From the NCBI GenBank assembly GCA_020853525.1, contig JADYYS010000029.1:1-64000 (forward strand): a stretch of DNA of 64,000 nt, in the 5' to 3' direction. Position 1 is the stretch's first letter. Each line of letters opens with the position of its first letter. Both the position numbers and the translations under genes were made by a program. This stretch comes from Ardenticatenales bacterium (GTDB lineage: Bacteria; Chloroflexota; Anaerolineae; Epilineales; Epilineaceae). The notes below the pieces were generated by a model. That model was not told where the DNA came from and did not search any database. It saw only the letters and a program-made list of their open reading frames with translations. Below, one piece after another: positions 25,151-33,754 of the stretch.

Positions 25151-27547
25151 CTAGTTGCTGCGGCCCGGGCCATCGTATCGCGGACGATCGCCGCCGCGAT
25201 CCCCGCCGCCCCCGCCGTAGCGCGGGCGGTCGCCGCCGCGATCCCCGCCGCGGTCACCGTAACCGCCGCCGCGCGGCGGGCCGCCTCGACCGCCGCCGCC
25301 GCCACGGCTGCCGCCGCCCGCATCGTTCGCCCGAGCCTCCTCGAGCGTCCAGCCCTCGATGACCGCGCGCCGCGAGAGGCGCACCTTGCCGTCGGCGATG
25401 TCCGTGACCATCACGGTGACCTCGTCGCCCAGCTGTACTTCGTCGGCCACCGTCGCCACACGCTCGTTGGAGAGCTGCGAGATGTGGACCATCCCGTCGA
25501 CGCCCGGCATGAGCTCCACGAAGCAGCCGAAGTCCGTGATCCGGTTCACCGAACCGGTGTAGACCGCCCCGAGCTGCGGCCCGGCCGTCAGCCCCTCGAT
25601 GATCCCGCGCGCCTTCTCGGCCGCCGCGCCGTCCGTCGAGGCCACGTACACCGTGCCGTCGTTCTGGATGTCCACCTTGACGCCGGTCTGTTCCTCGATC
25701 ATCCGGACGTTCTTACCGCCCGGCCCGATGAGCTTGCCGATCGAGTCGGCCGGGATCTTGAGGGTCATGATCCGCGGCGCGTACTGCGACATCTCGGACC
25801 GCGGCGCGGGCAGCGTGTCCGTCATGAGGCCGAGGATGAGGAGGCGTGCCTCGCGGGCCTGCGCCAGCGCCTGGGTCAGCACCGCGTCCGGGATCCCGCC
25901 GATCTTGATGTCCATCTGCAGCGCCGTGATCCCGGCGGCCGTGCCCGCGACCTTGAAGTCCATGTCGCCCAGATGGTCTTCCATACCCTGGATGTCCGTC
26001 AGGACGACGTGCCGCCCGGCACCCGGATCGCTGATCAAGCCCATCGCGATGCCGGCGACGGGCGCCTTGATCGGCACGCCGGCGTCCATCAGGGCCAGGG
26101 TCGAGGCGCAGATCGACGCCTGCGACGTCGAGCCGTTGGACGCCAGGCACTCGCTGACGACGCGGATCGTGTACGGGAACACGTCGTCGGCGGGCAGAAC
26201 ATACTTCAGCGCCGTCTCGACGAGCGCGCCGTGCCCGATCTCGCGCCGGCGCGGGCCGCGCATGGGCCATGTCTCGCCGGTCGAGAACGGCGGGAAGTTG
26301 TAGTGGTGCATCCAGCGCTTGAGCGTCTCGGGCCGCAGCGAGTCCAGCTTCTGGCCCTCGCCGACCGTGCCGAGCGTCGCCAGCGACATGACCTGGGTCT
26401 CGCCGCGCTGGAACAACGCCGAGCCGTGCGTCCGCGGCACGAGCCCGACCTCGGCGCTCAGGCCGCGGATCTCACGCGGGCGCCGGCCGTCGGGGCGAAT
26501 GCCCTCGGCCAGGATCCGTTCGCGCACGGCCGCGGCGGTCACGTGCTTGGCGACGGCCTTGATGTGCTTGAGCATGTAGGGCTTGCCGTCGGCGCCCAGT
26601 TTGGCCGGCGGCGCGCCGTCTTCGCCCGGCAGGTACGCCGCCTGCCACTTCGCCAGCACCTCGTCGATGCGGGCATTGCGTTCGTCCTTGAGCAGGCCGG
26701 CGTCGGCGACGATCACGTCGAGGGCGGCGCGACAGCCGGCCTGCGCGTCCGACTCGAGCGCCTCGGGCGGCGCATCGATATGAACGTCGACCTTGGGCTT
26801 GCCGACCTCGGCGCGCATCCGGTTCTGCAGCTCGAACAACGGCTGGATGGCGACGTGGCCGGCGCGGATCGCGTCGAGCATCGTCGCCTCGTCCACTTCG
26901 GCCGCGCCGCACTCGACCATCAGGATGGCGCCGGCGGTGGCGGCCAGGCGGAGATCGAGCGTGCTCGTCTCCATCTCCGCGGTCGTCGGGTTCATGACGA
27001 ACGCGCCGTCGACCATGCCGACGCGGACGCCCGCGATCGGCTCAGGGAAGGGCACGTCGCTGACCATCAGCGCTGCGGACGCGGCGTTCATGGCCGGGAT
27101 GTCCAGGTAGTGCACGCCGTCGCTCGAAAGCGAAGAGGTGATGATCTGGACGTCGTTGCGCATGCCCTCGGGGAACAGCGGGCGGAGCGGGCGATCGATC
27201 AGCCGGGCGGTAAGGATTGCGGTCTCGCTCGGGCGACCTTCGCGCTTGAAGAACGAGCCCGGGATCCGGCCGGCGGCATACATCTTCTCGTCGAACTCGA
27301 CCGAGAGCGGCATGAAGTCGATGTCGCGCACGCCCTTGCTCGTCGTGGCCGTCGCCAGGACGATCGAATCGCCGAGCTGGCACGTGACGGCGCCGCCGGC
27401 CAGGAGTGCCAGCTTGCCCGTGCGGAACGTGAACGTCTTGCCGCCGACATCGCACGTGTAGACGCGCTCCTGGGACTCGATGCGACGGAGGACGGGAGCT
27501 GGGCCGGCGAGATCGTCCGGCGACATGGGGAGACGGGGTTCAGACAT
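25151..27547 (-). CDS. pnp: Polyribonucleotide nucleotidyltransferase (PNPase)
   Basis: PNPase is a trimeric phosphorolytic 3'-5' exoribonuclease central to mRNA decay. The 798-residue protein has two RNase PH domains (FFKREGRPSETAIL in the first; TRTHGSALFQRGETQ and MDFKVAGTAAGITALQMD in the second), a KH domain (KLIGPGGKNVRMIEEQTG) and an S1 domain (GSVNRITDFGCFVEL, GMVHISQL). The last 55 residues are an unusual Gly/Arg/Asp repeat tail with RGG, DRGGDR and RYGGGGG elements. Gene order rpsO-pnp is conserved. A long stem-loop lies in its leader. Confidence 0.95.
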   Translation of the reverse strand: MSEPRLPMSPDDLAGPAPVLRRIESQERVYTCDVGGKTFTFRTGKLALLAGGAVTCQLGDSIVLATATTSKGVRDIDFMPLSVEFDEKMYAAGRIPGSFFKREGRPSETAILTARLIDRPLRPLFPEGMRNDVQIITSSLSSDGVHYLDIPAMNAASAALMVSDVPFPEPIAGVRVGMVDGAFVMNPTTAEMETSTLDLRLAATAGAILMVECGAAEVDEATMLDAIRAGHVAIQPLFELQNRMRAEVGKPKVDVHIDAPPEALESDAQAGCRAALDVIVADAGLLKDERNARIDEVLAKWQAAYLPGEDGAPPAKLGADGKPYMLKHIKAVAKHVTAAAVRERILAEGIRPDGRRPREIRGLSAEVGLVPRTHGSALFQRGETQVMSLATLGTVGEGQKLDSLRPETLKRWMHHYNFPPFSTGETWPMRGPRRREIGHGALVETALKYVLPADDVFPYTIRVVSECLASNGSTSQASICASTLALMDAGVPIKAPVAGIAMGLISDPGAGRHVVLTDIQGMEDHLGDMDFKVAGTAAGITALQMDIKIGGIPDAVLTQALAQAREARLLILGLMTDTLPAPRSEMSQYAPRIMTLKIPADSIGKLIGPGGKNVRMIEEQTGVKVDIQNDGTVYVASTDGAAAEKARGIIEGLTAGPQLGAVYTGSVNRITDFGCFVELMPGVDGMVHISQLSNERVATVADEVQLGDEVTVMVTDIADGKVRLSRRAVIEGWTLEEARANDAGGGSRGGGGGRGGPPRGGGYGDRGGDRGGDRPRYGGGGGDRGGDRPRYDGPGRSN

Positions 27548-27571
27548 CGTTCGGGATTCCTTCCCAATGAC

Positions 27572-27669
27572 CGAGGGCGCCCGGGATCAGGAGCTGGGGG
27601 CTGCCCCGTCCGACGCCGGCGGAGCGGCGGGCGGAGCAGCCCCCAAGTCCTGAACGCGTGACGCCCTCG
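27572..27669 (-). promoter_or_regulatory. Long imperfect stem-loop in the pnp leader
   Basis: Three nested inverted repeats line up in order: CGAGGGCG (27572-27579) with CGCCCTCG (27662-27669), TCAGGA (27587-27592) with TCCTGA (27648-27653), and GGGGGCTGC (27596-27604) with GCAGCCCCC (27636-27644). Together they give about 23 paired bases just upstream of pnp. In E. coli, pnp is autoregulated through RNase III cutting of a leader stem, and this could be an analogous site. The rest of 27670-27784 holds a possible rpsO-end hairpin (CCGCACCCC with GGGTGTTGCGG) and no gene. Confidence 0.55.
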
Positions 27670-27784
27670 CGGTTCACAGACTGGTTGAAAGCGATACGGG
27701 ATCGCGACCGCCGGAGGGCAGGCGGTGGCCGCAACACCCGGCCAGGGGTGCGGTCCATCGCCGTGCGCTCACTCGAGCGGACGA

Positions 27785-28054
27785 CTACCCGCGAATGCCG
27801 AGACGGCCGATCAGCTCACGGTAGGCAGCGTGATCCGTGCGGTTCATGTAGCGCATCATGCGCTTGCGCTGACCCACCAGGCGCAGCAGGCCGCGCTTCG
27901 AGTGCTGGTCATGCTTGTTCGCTTTGGCGTGCTCGGTCAGGTTGCGGATGCGCTCGGTCATGATCGCGATCTGCACCGGCGGCGAGCCGACATCGTTCTC
28001 GTCGCGGCGGTAGTCCGCGATCAGCGACTGCTTCTTCTCTTGCGTGATCGACAT
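27785..28054 (-). CDS. rpsO: 30S ribosomal protein S15
   Basis: This is an 89-residue S15 of standard length with the four-helix pattern: KKQSLIADYRRDENDVGS, PPVQIAIMTERIRNLTEHAK, NKHDQHSKRGLLRLVGQRKR and MMRYMNRTDHAAYRELIGRL. It binds 16S rRNA and often represses its own translation. GGTGGAGG lies upstream of the ATG, and a GCCGGC-GCGT-GCCGGC hairpin in the leader could take part in autoregulation. Its promoter is inside the end of the upstream M42 gene. Confidence 0.97.
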   Translation of the reverse strand: MSITQEKKQSLIADYRRDENDVGSPPVQIAIMTERIRNLTEHAKANKHDQHSKRGLLRLVGQRKRMMRYMNRTDHAAYRELIGRLGIRG

Positions 28055-28126
28055 GGCCTTGAATGGTCCTCCACCGGAACGTCGCCGGCACGCGCCGGCC
28101 CTGCGATTGCTTCGTCTGGTCGGTTA

Positions 28127-29302
28127 TCAATCTTGCGGAGTATACCACGCCTCGCCGGACGGGCCAATCCGCGTCGCAGCCAGCAGCGCTGCCGCCGCTT
28201 CGAGATCGCCGATGTCGATCACCTGGCCCGGCCGATGGGCATGGCGCGTCGGAATGCTGACCGCGCCGGCCGGCACGCCCGCCCCCGTGAGCTGCAGCGC
28301 CGCGGCATCCGTCGTCCCGCCCGGCAGCACCTCCGGCTGGACGGGGATGTGCCCGTCCGCGGCCAGCCGCTCGAGCCACCCCACGACGCCGCGATGGCTG
28401 ATCATCCCCCCGTCGCTGATCTTGACGGCCGCCCCGCCGCCGAGCGCCAGCGCGAGCGGCGCCGCCCCCGGCAGATCGCCCGCCCCCGTGATGTCCACGG
28501 CGATCGCGACGTCGCACGGCACATCGAAACCCGCCGTCCGCGCGCCGCGCAGGCCGATCTCTTCCTGTACCGTGAACACGCCCCAGACCTCGGCCGCGCC
28601 CGGCGCCGCCGCCGCCCGTCGCAGCGCCTCGGCCAGCGCCGCGCACCCTGCCCGGTTGTCCATGTTGTGCGCCATCGCCCGCCGGCCGCCGTCCTGCCAC
28701 ACCAAGCCGCCCGCATACGCCGCCGCGTCGCCGACGCGTACCGGACAGGCTGCGCGGTCGGGCGCGCCGACGTCGATGTAGAGCATGTCCAGCGTGGCCG
28801 TCTGGCCTGCGGCCGCCTTGCGGGCGATCGCTTCGGCGTCGATCACGCCTTCGAGTCCGCTCTCGAAGCGCACCCGGCAGCCGACGAGGTCGGCGATCGG
28901 CACGCCGCCGACGGCGCTGCACCGCACGAAGCCGGTCGCGTCGACGTGGGTGGCGATGACGCCGATCTCGTCCATGTGGGCGGCGATCAGGATGCGCGCG
29001 GGACGGCTGGGCGCGGTTCGATCGTCTGCCGGAGCACCCGCCGGAGCACCCGCGGCGGCACCGCCGGCCGCACGGACGCGCGTGAAAAGGTTGCCCAGCG
29101 CGTCGATCCGCACGATGTCGACGGTCGGCGCATGCGCGGCCAGCCAAGCGATGATCGCGTCGCGCACGGCGCCCTCGCGGCCGCTCGGGCCCCAGGCGGC
29201 GGTGAACGTTGCAAGGGCGTCGAGCAGCGGAGCGGATGGGGCGTTGGTGACGGTGCTCGGAGAGGCGGTGCTCGGAGATGCGGATGCCGTCTGCGGGTTC
29301 AT
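28127..29302 (-). CDS. M42-family metallo-aminopeptidase (paralogue 1, intact)
   Basis: M42 enzymes (TET/PepA-like glutamyl or leucyl aminopeptidases) are dinuclear metal peptidases that form hollow dodecamers and trim short peptides in the cytoplasm. This 391-residue member keeps the full set: AAHMDEIG (His109), the bridging Asp in HNMDNRAG, the catalytic Glu pair in VQEEIGLRGA, the Asp in VDITGAGD and the terminal His in RHAHRPGQV. An Ala/Gly/Pro-rich loop is inserted near 79-100. GAGAGG precedes the ATG, which overlaps the stop of paralogue 2 by 4 bases. Confidence 0.9.
   Translation of the reverse strand: MNPQTASASPSTASPSTVTNAPSAPLLDALATFTAAWGPSGREGAVRDAIIAWLAAHAPTVDIVRIDALGNLFTRVRAAGGAAAGAPAGAPADDRTAPSRPARILIAAHMDEIGVIATHVDATGFVRCSAVGGVPIADLVGCRVRFESGLEGVIDAEAIARKAAAGQTATLDMLYIDVGAPDRAACPVRVGDAAAYAGGLVWQDGGRRAMAHNMDNRAGCAALAEALRRAAAAPGAAEVWGVFTVQEEIGLRGARTAGFDVPCDVAIAVDITGAGDLPGAAPLALALGGGAAVKISDGGMISHRGVVGWLERLAADGHIPVQPEVLPGGTTDAAALQLTGAGVPAGAVSIPTRHAHRPGQVIDIGDLEAAAALLAATRIGPSGEAWYTPQD
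28139..28147 (-). promoter_or_regulatory. Extended -10 promoter for rpsO
   Basis: The minus strand reads TGGTATACT, an extended -10 within the last codons of the M42 peptidase gene, about 85 bases before rpsO. This uncouples rpsO-pnp from the peptidase operon. Confidence 0.6.
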
Positions 29303-30537
29303 GGGGCAACCTCTCGGTTCAGCGAATGCGGCGATCCGGGACGATCGAACGGGATCGGCGCGACGATGTCGGGCGACCACGATTCGAGCGCGGCGCGGAC
29401 GAGGGCGACCATGCCCGCCAGATCGTGCTTGGACACGAGCGCCTGCGGCCCATGCAGGTAGCGGCACGGCGCCGAAACGACGGCCGTCGGCACGCCCCGG
29501 CGCGCCAGGTGGATCTTGCCGCCGTCCGTGCCGCCGCCCTTGGGCGCCCGGATCTGATGGCGGATGGCGGCACTTTCGGCGGCGGCGACGAGATGGCGGA
29601 CGAGCCGCGGATCGGCGACCATCGAGCTGTCCATGACGGTGACCGCCGGCCCGTCGCCGACGCGCATGACCGGCGTGTCGTCGCGGTCCTTGGGCGTGTC
29701 GTCCGTCGTGCCGCACTCCAGGACGAACGCGGCGGACGGGGCGAGGCGATGTGCGGCCGGGCCGGCGCCGCGCGTGCCGGCCTCTTCCTGCACCGAGAAC
29801 ACGCCGACGATGTCCATTGGATAGCGCGAGCGAAGAAGCATCGCCAGCGCCCAGCAGCCCGCTCGATCGTCCATCGCCTTGCCGAGGAGCGTCGGGCCGA
29901 GATCGACGGTTGCGGTGTCCCAGACCGCGCCATCCCCCGGCTGCACCAGCGCCAGCGCCGCGTCGCGCGTCGTCACGCCGAGGTCGATCCGCAGCTCCTC
30001 CAGCGCCGGCAAGCGTGCGCGCACCGCATCGGTCGTCGCGTGTGCCGGCGGCAGCCCGACGACGCCGACAACGCCGTCCGCACCGATCCGCACGCGCTGG
30101 CCGACGACCGCCGCGCCGAGCACGCCGCCGACCGCGGCCAGCCGCGCCATGCCGTCGCCGTCGACGTCGACGACCATCAGGCCGACCTCGTCGAGGTGGG
30201 CGCAGACCATGAGCGGCGGCACTGCGGGTTCGGATGATCGGGCGGCGGGCGAACCCGGCTCGTTCGCACCGGCGTCGGGTCCACCGACGCCGCGCCGAAC
30301 CGTGGTCGCGACCGCCGCGACGCGCTCGCCGCGCTTGCGCGCGTACAGGTTCCCGATCGCATCCGTCCAGAGCTCGTCGACGTGCGGTGCGACGGCGGCC
30401 GCGACGATGTCACGCACACGGCCCTCGTCGCCGCTGACGCCGCGCGCGTCGGACAGCGCGGCCAGCAACGCCCAGTCGAGCCCGTCGCCACCGTACGGCA
30501 GGGCCGACTCGACGTCGTTGACGTTGCGTCCGCTCAC
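29299..30537 (-). CDS. M42-family metallo-aminopeptidase (paralogue 2, intact)
   Basis: This 412-residue paralogue retains the active-site residues: CAHLDEVG, KAMDDRAG, the Glu pair in VQEEAGTRGA, the Glu ligand in LECGTTDD, and the His in RYLHGPQAL. KGGGTDGGKIHL is also typical. It starts with GTG 30537, preceded by GGGAGAG, and the start overlaps the stop of paralogue 3 by 4 bases. A variable Pro/Ala/Ser-rich loop lies near 95-112. It is likely a subunit of the same or a mixed TET-type complex with its neighbours. Confidence 0.9.
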   Translation of the reverse strand: MSGRNVNDVESALPYGGDGLDWALLAALSDARGVSGDEGRVRDIVAAAVAPHVDELWTDAIGNLYARKRGERVAAVATTVRRGVGGPDAGANEPGSPAARSSEPAVPPLMVCAHLDEVGLMVVDVDGDGMARLAAVGGVLGAAVVGQRVRIGADGVVGVVGLPPAHATTDAVRARLPALEELRIDLGVTTRDAALALVQPGDGAVWDTATVDLGPTLLGKAMDDRAGCWALAMLLRSRYPMDIVGVFSVQEEAGTRGAGPAAHRLAPSAAFVLECGTTDDTPKDRDDTPVMRVGDGPAVTVMDSSMVADPRLVRHLVAAAESAAIRHQIRAPKGGGTDGGKIHLARRGVPTAVVSAPCRYLHGPQALVSKHDLAGMVALVRAALESWSPDIVAPIPFDRPGSPHSLNREVAP

Positions 30538-31727
30538 GACGTGACTCTCCCTGCCGCCCGGTCGTCGGCTGCCGTGGAGCCGACCGCGATCAGCGCCGGC
30601 TGCAGCGCGGCGACGATCTCGCCATCCAACCCGGCAGCGAACGCTGCGACGAGGCGCGCCAGCCGCGACACGTCGACCTCGGCCACGGTCTCGACCGCGG
30701 TTCCCCCGTATCGTGCAGGCAGTTGGACGACGGCGCATGCGATCCCGGCGCCCGCCACCTGCAGCACGCTCGCTGCGGTCCGGGTCATGCCAGGCGCGGC
30801 CTCCAACTGGTGGGGGATCTCATGCCGCTTCGCTGCGCCGACGAGCGCTTGCTGCACCCGCGGATGGACGTTCGGCCCGCGCACGATCGTAGGCCCGGCG
30901 CCGAGCGCGATCGTCGAGTCGACGCCCCGCTGGCCGGCGCTCGCCGCACCGAGCACGACCGCGACGGTGCGCGCCGCGTCCGTGGAGTCGGCAGCCAGTG
31001 ACGCGCCGAACGCGGCGGCGCCGCGGTGCCCGAACGCACCCTGCGCGGCGCCCGCCAGGACGATGTCGCACGGATGCGGCGTCTCCGCCAGGCGCCGCGC
31101 GATCTCGACGAGCGCAGCCAGGAGCGATCCGCCGGCCGCGGCCTTGCCGGTCAGGCGCCCGCCCGCCATCCGCTCCGGCGGGCGCCGGAGCGTCACGGCA
31201 TCGCCGATCGCCACCGCCGCCCGCACGTCCGCCTCGCCCAGGCCGACGTCGACGAAGAGCGCGTCGATGTCCGGCGTCACGTCGCGCACCGCCGCCTCGA
31301 GCACGTGCGGCGGCCGCGTGCCGATGGCGCCCGCGAGCGGACGGCGGCCGTGAACGGTCACCGGCTGACCGAGCCACGCACGGACGTCGACGCCCGCCGC
31401 CGGGCCGATCGGGCGAAAGCGCAGGAACCCGCCGGGATCGATTCGGGCGACGATCATGCTCGGCTCGTCGAGCGGGGCGACGATGAGCAGGCGCGGGGCA
31501 GCGACGACATCGGGGCCGAAGGCGGTGGTGACACCCGCTCCGGTCGCGTTCCCGATCCGCGCACGGCGGTGGGCGATGACGTTGCCCAAAGCGTCTCTCT
31601 CGACGCGGTCGACGAACGGGGCGAGGGCAGCCGACAAGGCGTCCGCAACGACCCCTTCGGCGCCTGTCGGGCCGTCGAGGGCGGCGAAGCGGATGCTGTC
31701 GACGGACAGGTCGCCGGCTGCGGTCAT
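30534..31727 (-). CDS. Degenerate M42 paralogue (probable pseudo-peptidase subunit)
   Basis: This 397-residue protein aligns end to end with paralogues 1 and 2 (DALGNVIAH, VDVGLGEADVRAA, RMAGGRLTGKAAAGGSL, FGHRGAAAFG, YGGTAVETV), but every catalytic feature is replaced. AHxDE has become APLDE, the bridging Asp segment reads GKAAAG, the QEE pair reads QGA, the Asp/Glu ligand segment reads VLGAAS, and the RYxH histidine is Gly. The frame is open and uninterrupted with neighbour-like codon use, so it is a maintained inactive protein rather than a decaying gene. It overlaps the genes on both sides by 4 bases. Confidence 0.82.
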   Translation of the reverse strand: MTAAGDLSVDSIRFAALDGPTGAEGVVADALSAALAPFVDRVERDALGNVIAHRRARIGNATGAGVTTAFGPDVVAAPRLLIVAPLDEPSMIVARIDPGGFLRFRPIGPAAGVDVRAWLGQPVTVHGRRPLAGAIGTRPPHVLEAAVRDVTPDIDALFVDVGLGEADVRAAVAIGDAVTLRRPPERMAGGRLTGKAAAGGSLLAALVEIARRLAETPHPCDIVLAGAAQGAFGHRGAAAFGASLAADSTDAARTVAVVLGAASAGQRGVDSTIALGAGPTIVRGPNVHPRVQQALVGAAKRHEIPHQLEAAPGMTRTAASVLQVAGAGIACAVVQLPARYGGTAVETVAEVDVSRLARLVAAFAAGLDGEIVAALQPALIAVGSTAADDRAAGRVTS

Positions 31728-32314
31728 GCCGGGTTCGCCGCGCCGGGGTCCAAGGGGGCGGGAACGCCGCTCGTCGGTTCGGCCGTCGGGTCGACCGGGG
31801 CGGACGTCGGCTCGGGCGGCGATGTCGGGGCCGATGTCGGGGCATCCGTCGGGGCGACCGTCGGCGGCGCGTCCGTCGGGGGCGGCGACGTGGCCGTCTC
31901 GACGGCCGCGACGGTCGGCGCCGGCGTGGGCGCGTCCGTCGGCGGCGGCGTGGCGGAGGGCGCGAACGGGGTGGCGACGGGCGTGTCCGAGGGCGCAGCC
32001 GGGGGCAGGACGGGACCGGACGTGATCGTGGCCCGCCGGACGACGGTCGGGACGACCGGGGCGTCCTCGTCGGCGTCGGTCGGCGGCGGTGCGTCCGTCG
32101 CCGTCGGGACGCCGTCGACCTCGCTGGCGGCGACCGTCGGCGTCGCGCCGTCTGCCGCAGGACCGCCGGGCACGGGCGGCGCGGACATGAGGTACACGGC
32201 ACCGCCGACGCCGTAGCACGGGAGCGTGAGCAGGATGATGCCCAGCAGCGCGGCGCTGAGGCGGCGGCGGTTGGGGGGCTGGGCGTCCAGCCAATCGCCA
32301 AAGGCGTCGAACAC
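31724..32314 (-). CDS. Single-pass membrane protein with Pro/Thr-rich exported region
   Basis: I do not recognise this 196-residue protein. A short basic N-terminus (DAQPPNRRR) precedes one membrane helix (about 21-43, LLGIILLTLPCYGVGGAVYL). The remainder is low-complexity Pro/Thr/Ala/Asp sequence with repeated PPPTDAP and PTSAP units, like a surface stalk. It is the first gene of the M42 operon, and its stop overlaps the M42 paralogue 3 start (ATGA). The start codon is GTG. No enzymatic domain is visible. Confidence 0.7.
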   Translation of the reverse strand: MFDAFGDWLDAQPPNRRRLSAALLGIILLTLPCYGVGGAVYLMSAPPVPGGPAADGATPTVAASEVDGVPTATDAPPPTDADEDAPVVPTVVRRATITSGPVLPPAAPSDTPVATPFAPSATPPPTDAPTPAPTVAAVETATSPPPTDAPPTVAPTDAPTSAPTSPPEPTSAPVDPTAEPTSGVPAPLDPGAANPA

Positions 32315-32513
32315 GGCGGCCTCATGGGAGCGGCGCGGGCGGGAGTGCGGGACGGGCGATGGTAGGGCGCGGGGATCGGAATGTCAACGACTGGCCGAGA
32401 GCTGCGAAGGAATCCGGACGCCGTCCGAATCGACCCGATGATCACGGGGGTTCGCCGCAGGCTTCGATGGGCCGACGACGTTCGCGTCCGCGCCGACCCG
32501 ACGTATACTCCCC

Positions 32514-32519
32514 GCCCGT
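32514..32519 (+). promoter_or_regulatory. -10 element upstream of tdh-kbl
   Basis: TATACT lies about 100 bases before the tdh start, in the divergent gap 32315-32618. No clear -35 is present. No other feature is evident in that gap apart from a GAGAGG ribosome site just before tdh. Confidence 0.45.
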
Positions 32520-32618
32520 CCGCACCCCACGCGGGAACGGACACCGTCTGGCCGCCCCAGGCCTGCCGTCCCACCGCCGTCCGACCATCACCGGACCCCA
32601 CCAGAGAGGCCGCACTCC

Positions 32619-33665
32619 GTGACGCTGCCCGCCACGATGCGCGCGATCCGCAAGCTCACCGCCGGCGAGGGCCTCGGCATCGCCGAGGTGCCGGTGCCCC
32701 GCCCCGGACCGGGCGAGGTGCTCCTGAAGGTGACCGCCGCGTCCATCTGCGGCACGGACGTCCACATCTACAACTGGGACGCCTGGAGCGCCGGCCGGAT
32801 CAAGCCGCCGGTAACCCTCGGCCACGAGTTCGCGGGCGACGTCGTCGCGCTCGGCGAGGGCGTCGTCGACGTGCCCCTGGGCGCACCCGCGTCGGGTGAG
32901 GGGCATATCCTCCTCGCCAATGCCCGCCACGTCGTGCCCGGTCAGGAGCACCTGGCCAAGGACATGGAGGTCATCGGCATCGACCGCGACGGCGCGTTCG
33001 CGGACTACGTGATCGTGCCCCGTGCGAACCTCTGGCTGAACGACGGGGCGCTCGCGCCCGAGATCGCCAGCCTGCAGGATCCGTTCGGCAATGCCGTGCA
33101 CACCGTCCACGCCCAGGACGTCGCCGGCAAGACCGTCCTCGTCACGGGCGGCGGCGGCCTGATCGGCCTGATGACGATCCCCGTCGCGCGCGTCGCCGGC
33201 GCGGCCGCCGTCTACGTGACCGACGTCAACCAGTCCCGCCTCGAGATCGCCCGCCAGCTGGGCGCCGATCTGGCCCTCGACGCCCGCGGCGACGTCGTCG
33301 GCGCCATCCTGGCCGCAACGGACGGCGCCGGCGTCGACGTCCTTCTCGAGATGAGCGGCAGCGCCAAGGCGATCGACCAGGGCTTCCAGGCGCTGCGCCC
33401 GGGCGGCGAGGTGGCCGTCCTCGGCCTGCCGAGCGGCGCGATCGAGCTGGAGTGGGGCAAGCACGTCGTGCTGAAGGGCGCGACGGTGCGCGGAATCTAC
33501 GGCCGCCGGATCTGGGAGACGTGGCACCGCATGCGCCGCCTGCTTCAGTCCGGCGCCGTCGACCTGAAGCCGCTGATCAGCCACCGCTTTGCCCTCGATG
33601 ACTTCCAGCAGGCGTTCGACGTCATGCGGTCGGGTCAGAGCTGCAAGGTCATCCTGCTCCCGTAG
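32619..33665 (+). CDS. tdh: L-threonine 3-dehydrogenase, lacking structural zinc site
   Basis: Tdh oxidises L-threonine to 2-amino-3-ketobutyrate, which the next gene's product (Kbl) converts to glycine and acetyl-CoA. The 348-residue zinc alcohol-dehydrogenase-type protein keeps the catalytic-zinc residues Cys44 ([13 protein letters not shown]) and His69/Glu70 (GHEFAGDVV), [11 protein letters not shown] and a GGGGLIGL nucleotide loop. The structural-zinc lobe, normally four cysteines after EGHI, here reads [20 protein letters not shown] with no cysteine. The start is GTG; ATG 32637 is an alternative. AGAGAGG lies upstream. Confidence 0.9.
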   Translation: MTLPATMRAIRKLTAGEGLGIAEVPVPRPGPGEVLLKVTAASICGTDVHIYNWDAWSAGRIKPPVTLGHEFAGDVVALGEGVVDVPLGAPASGEGHILLANARHVVPGQEHLAKDMEVIGIDRDGAFADYVIVPRANLWLNDGALAPEIASLQDPFGNAVHTVHAQDVAGKTVLVTGGGGLIGLMTIPVARVAGAAAVYVTDVNQSRLEIARQLGADLALDARGDVVGAILAATDGAGVDVLLEMSGSAKAIDQGFQALRPGGEVAVLGLPSGAIELEWGKHVVLKGATVRGIYGRRIWETWHRMRRLLQSGAVDLKPLISHRFALDDFQQAFDVMRSGQSCKVILLP

Positions 33666-33754
33666 TCGATAGGCCGCCGATCGCTCGCGTGTTCCCGCCG
33701 ATATCGCCGATATCGCCCGCCATCTCTCAGATTGCGATGTCAGGAGTCCCGCGC

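Noticed and set aside
30534-31727. M42 paralogue 3 as a decaying pseudogene
   Set aside because: The frame is full length, without stops or frameshifts, has neighbour-like codon use and overlapping coupled starts and stops; only catalytic residues are lost.
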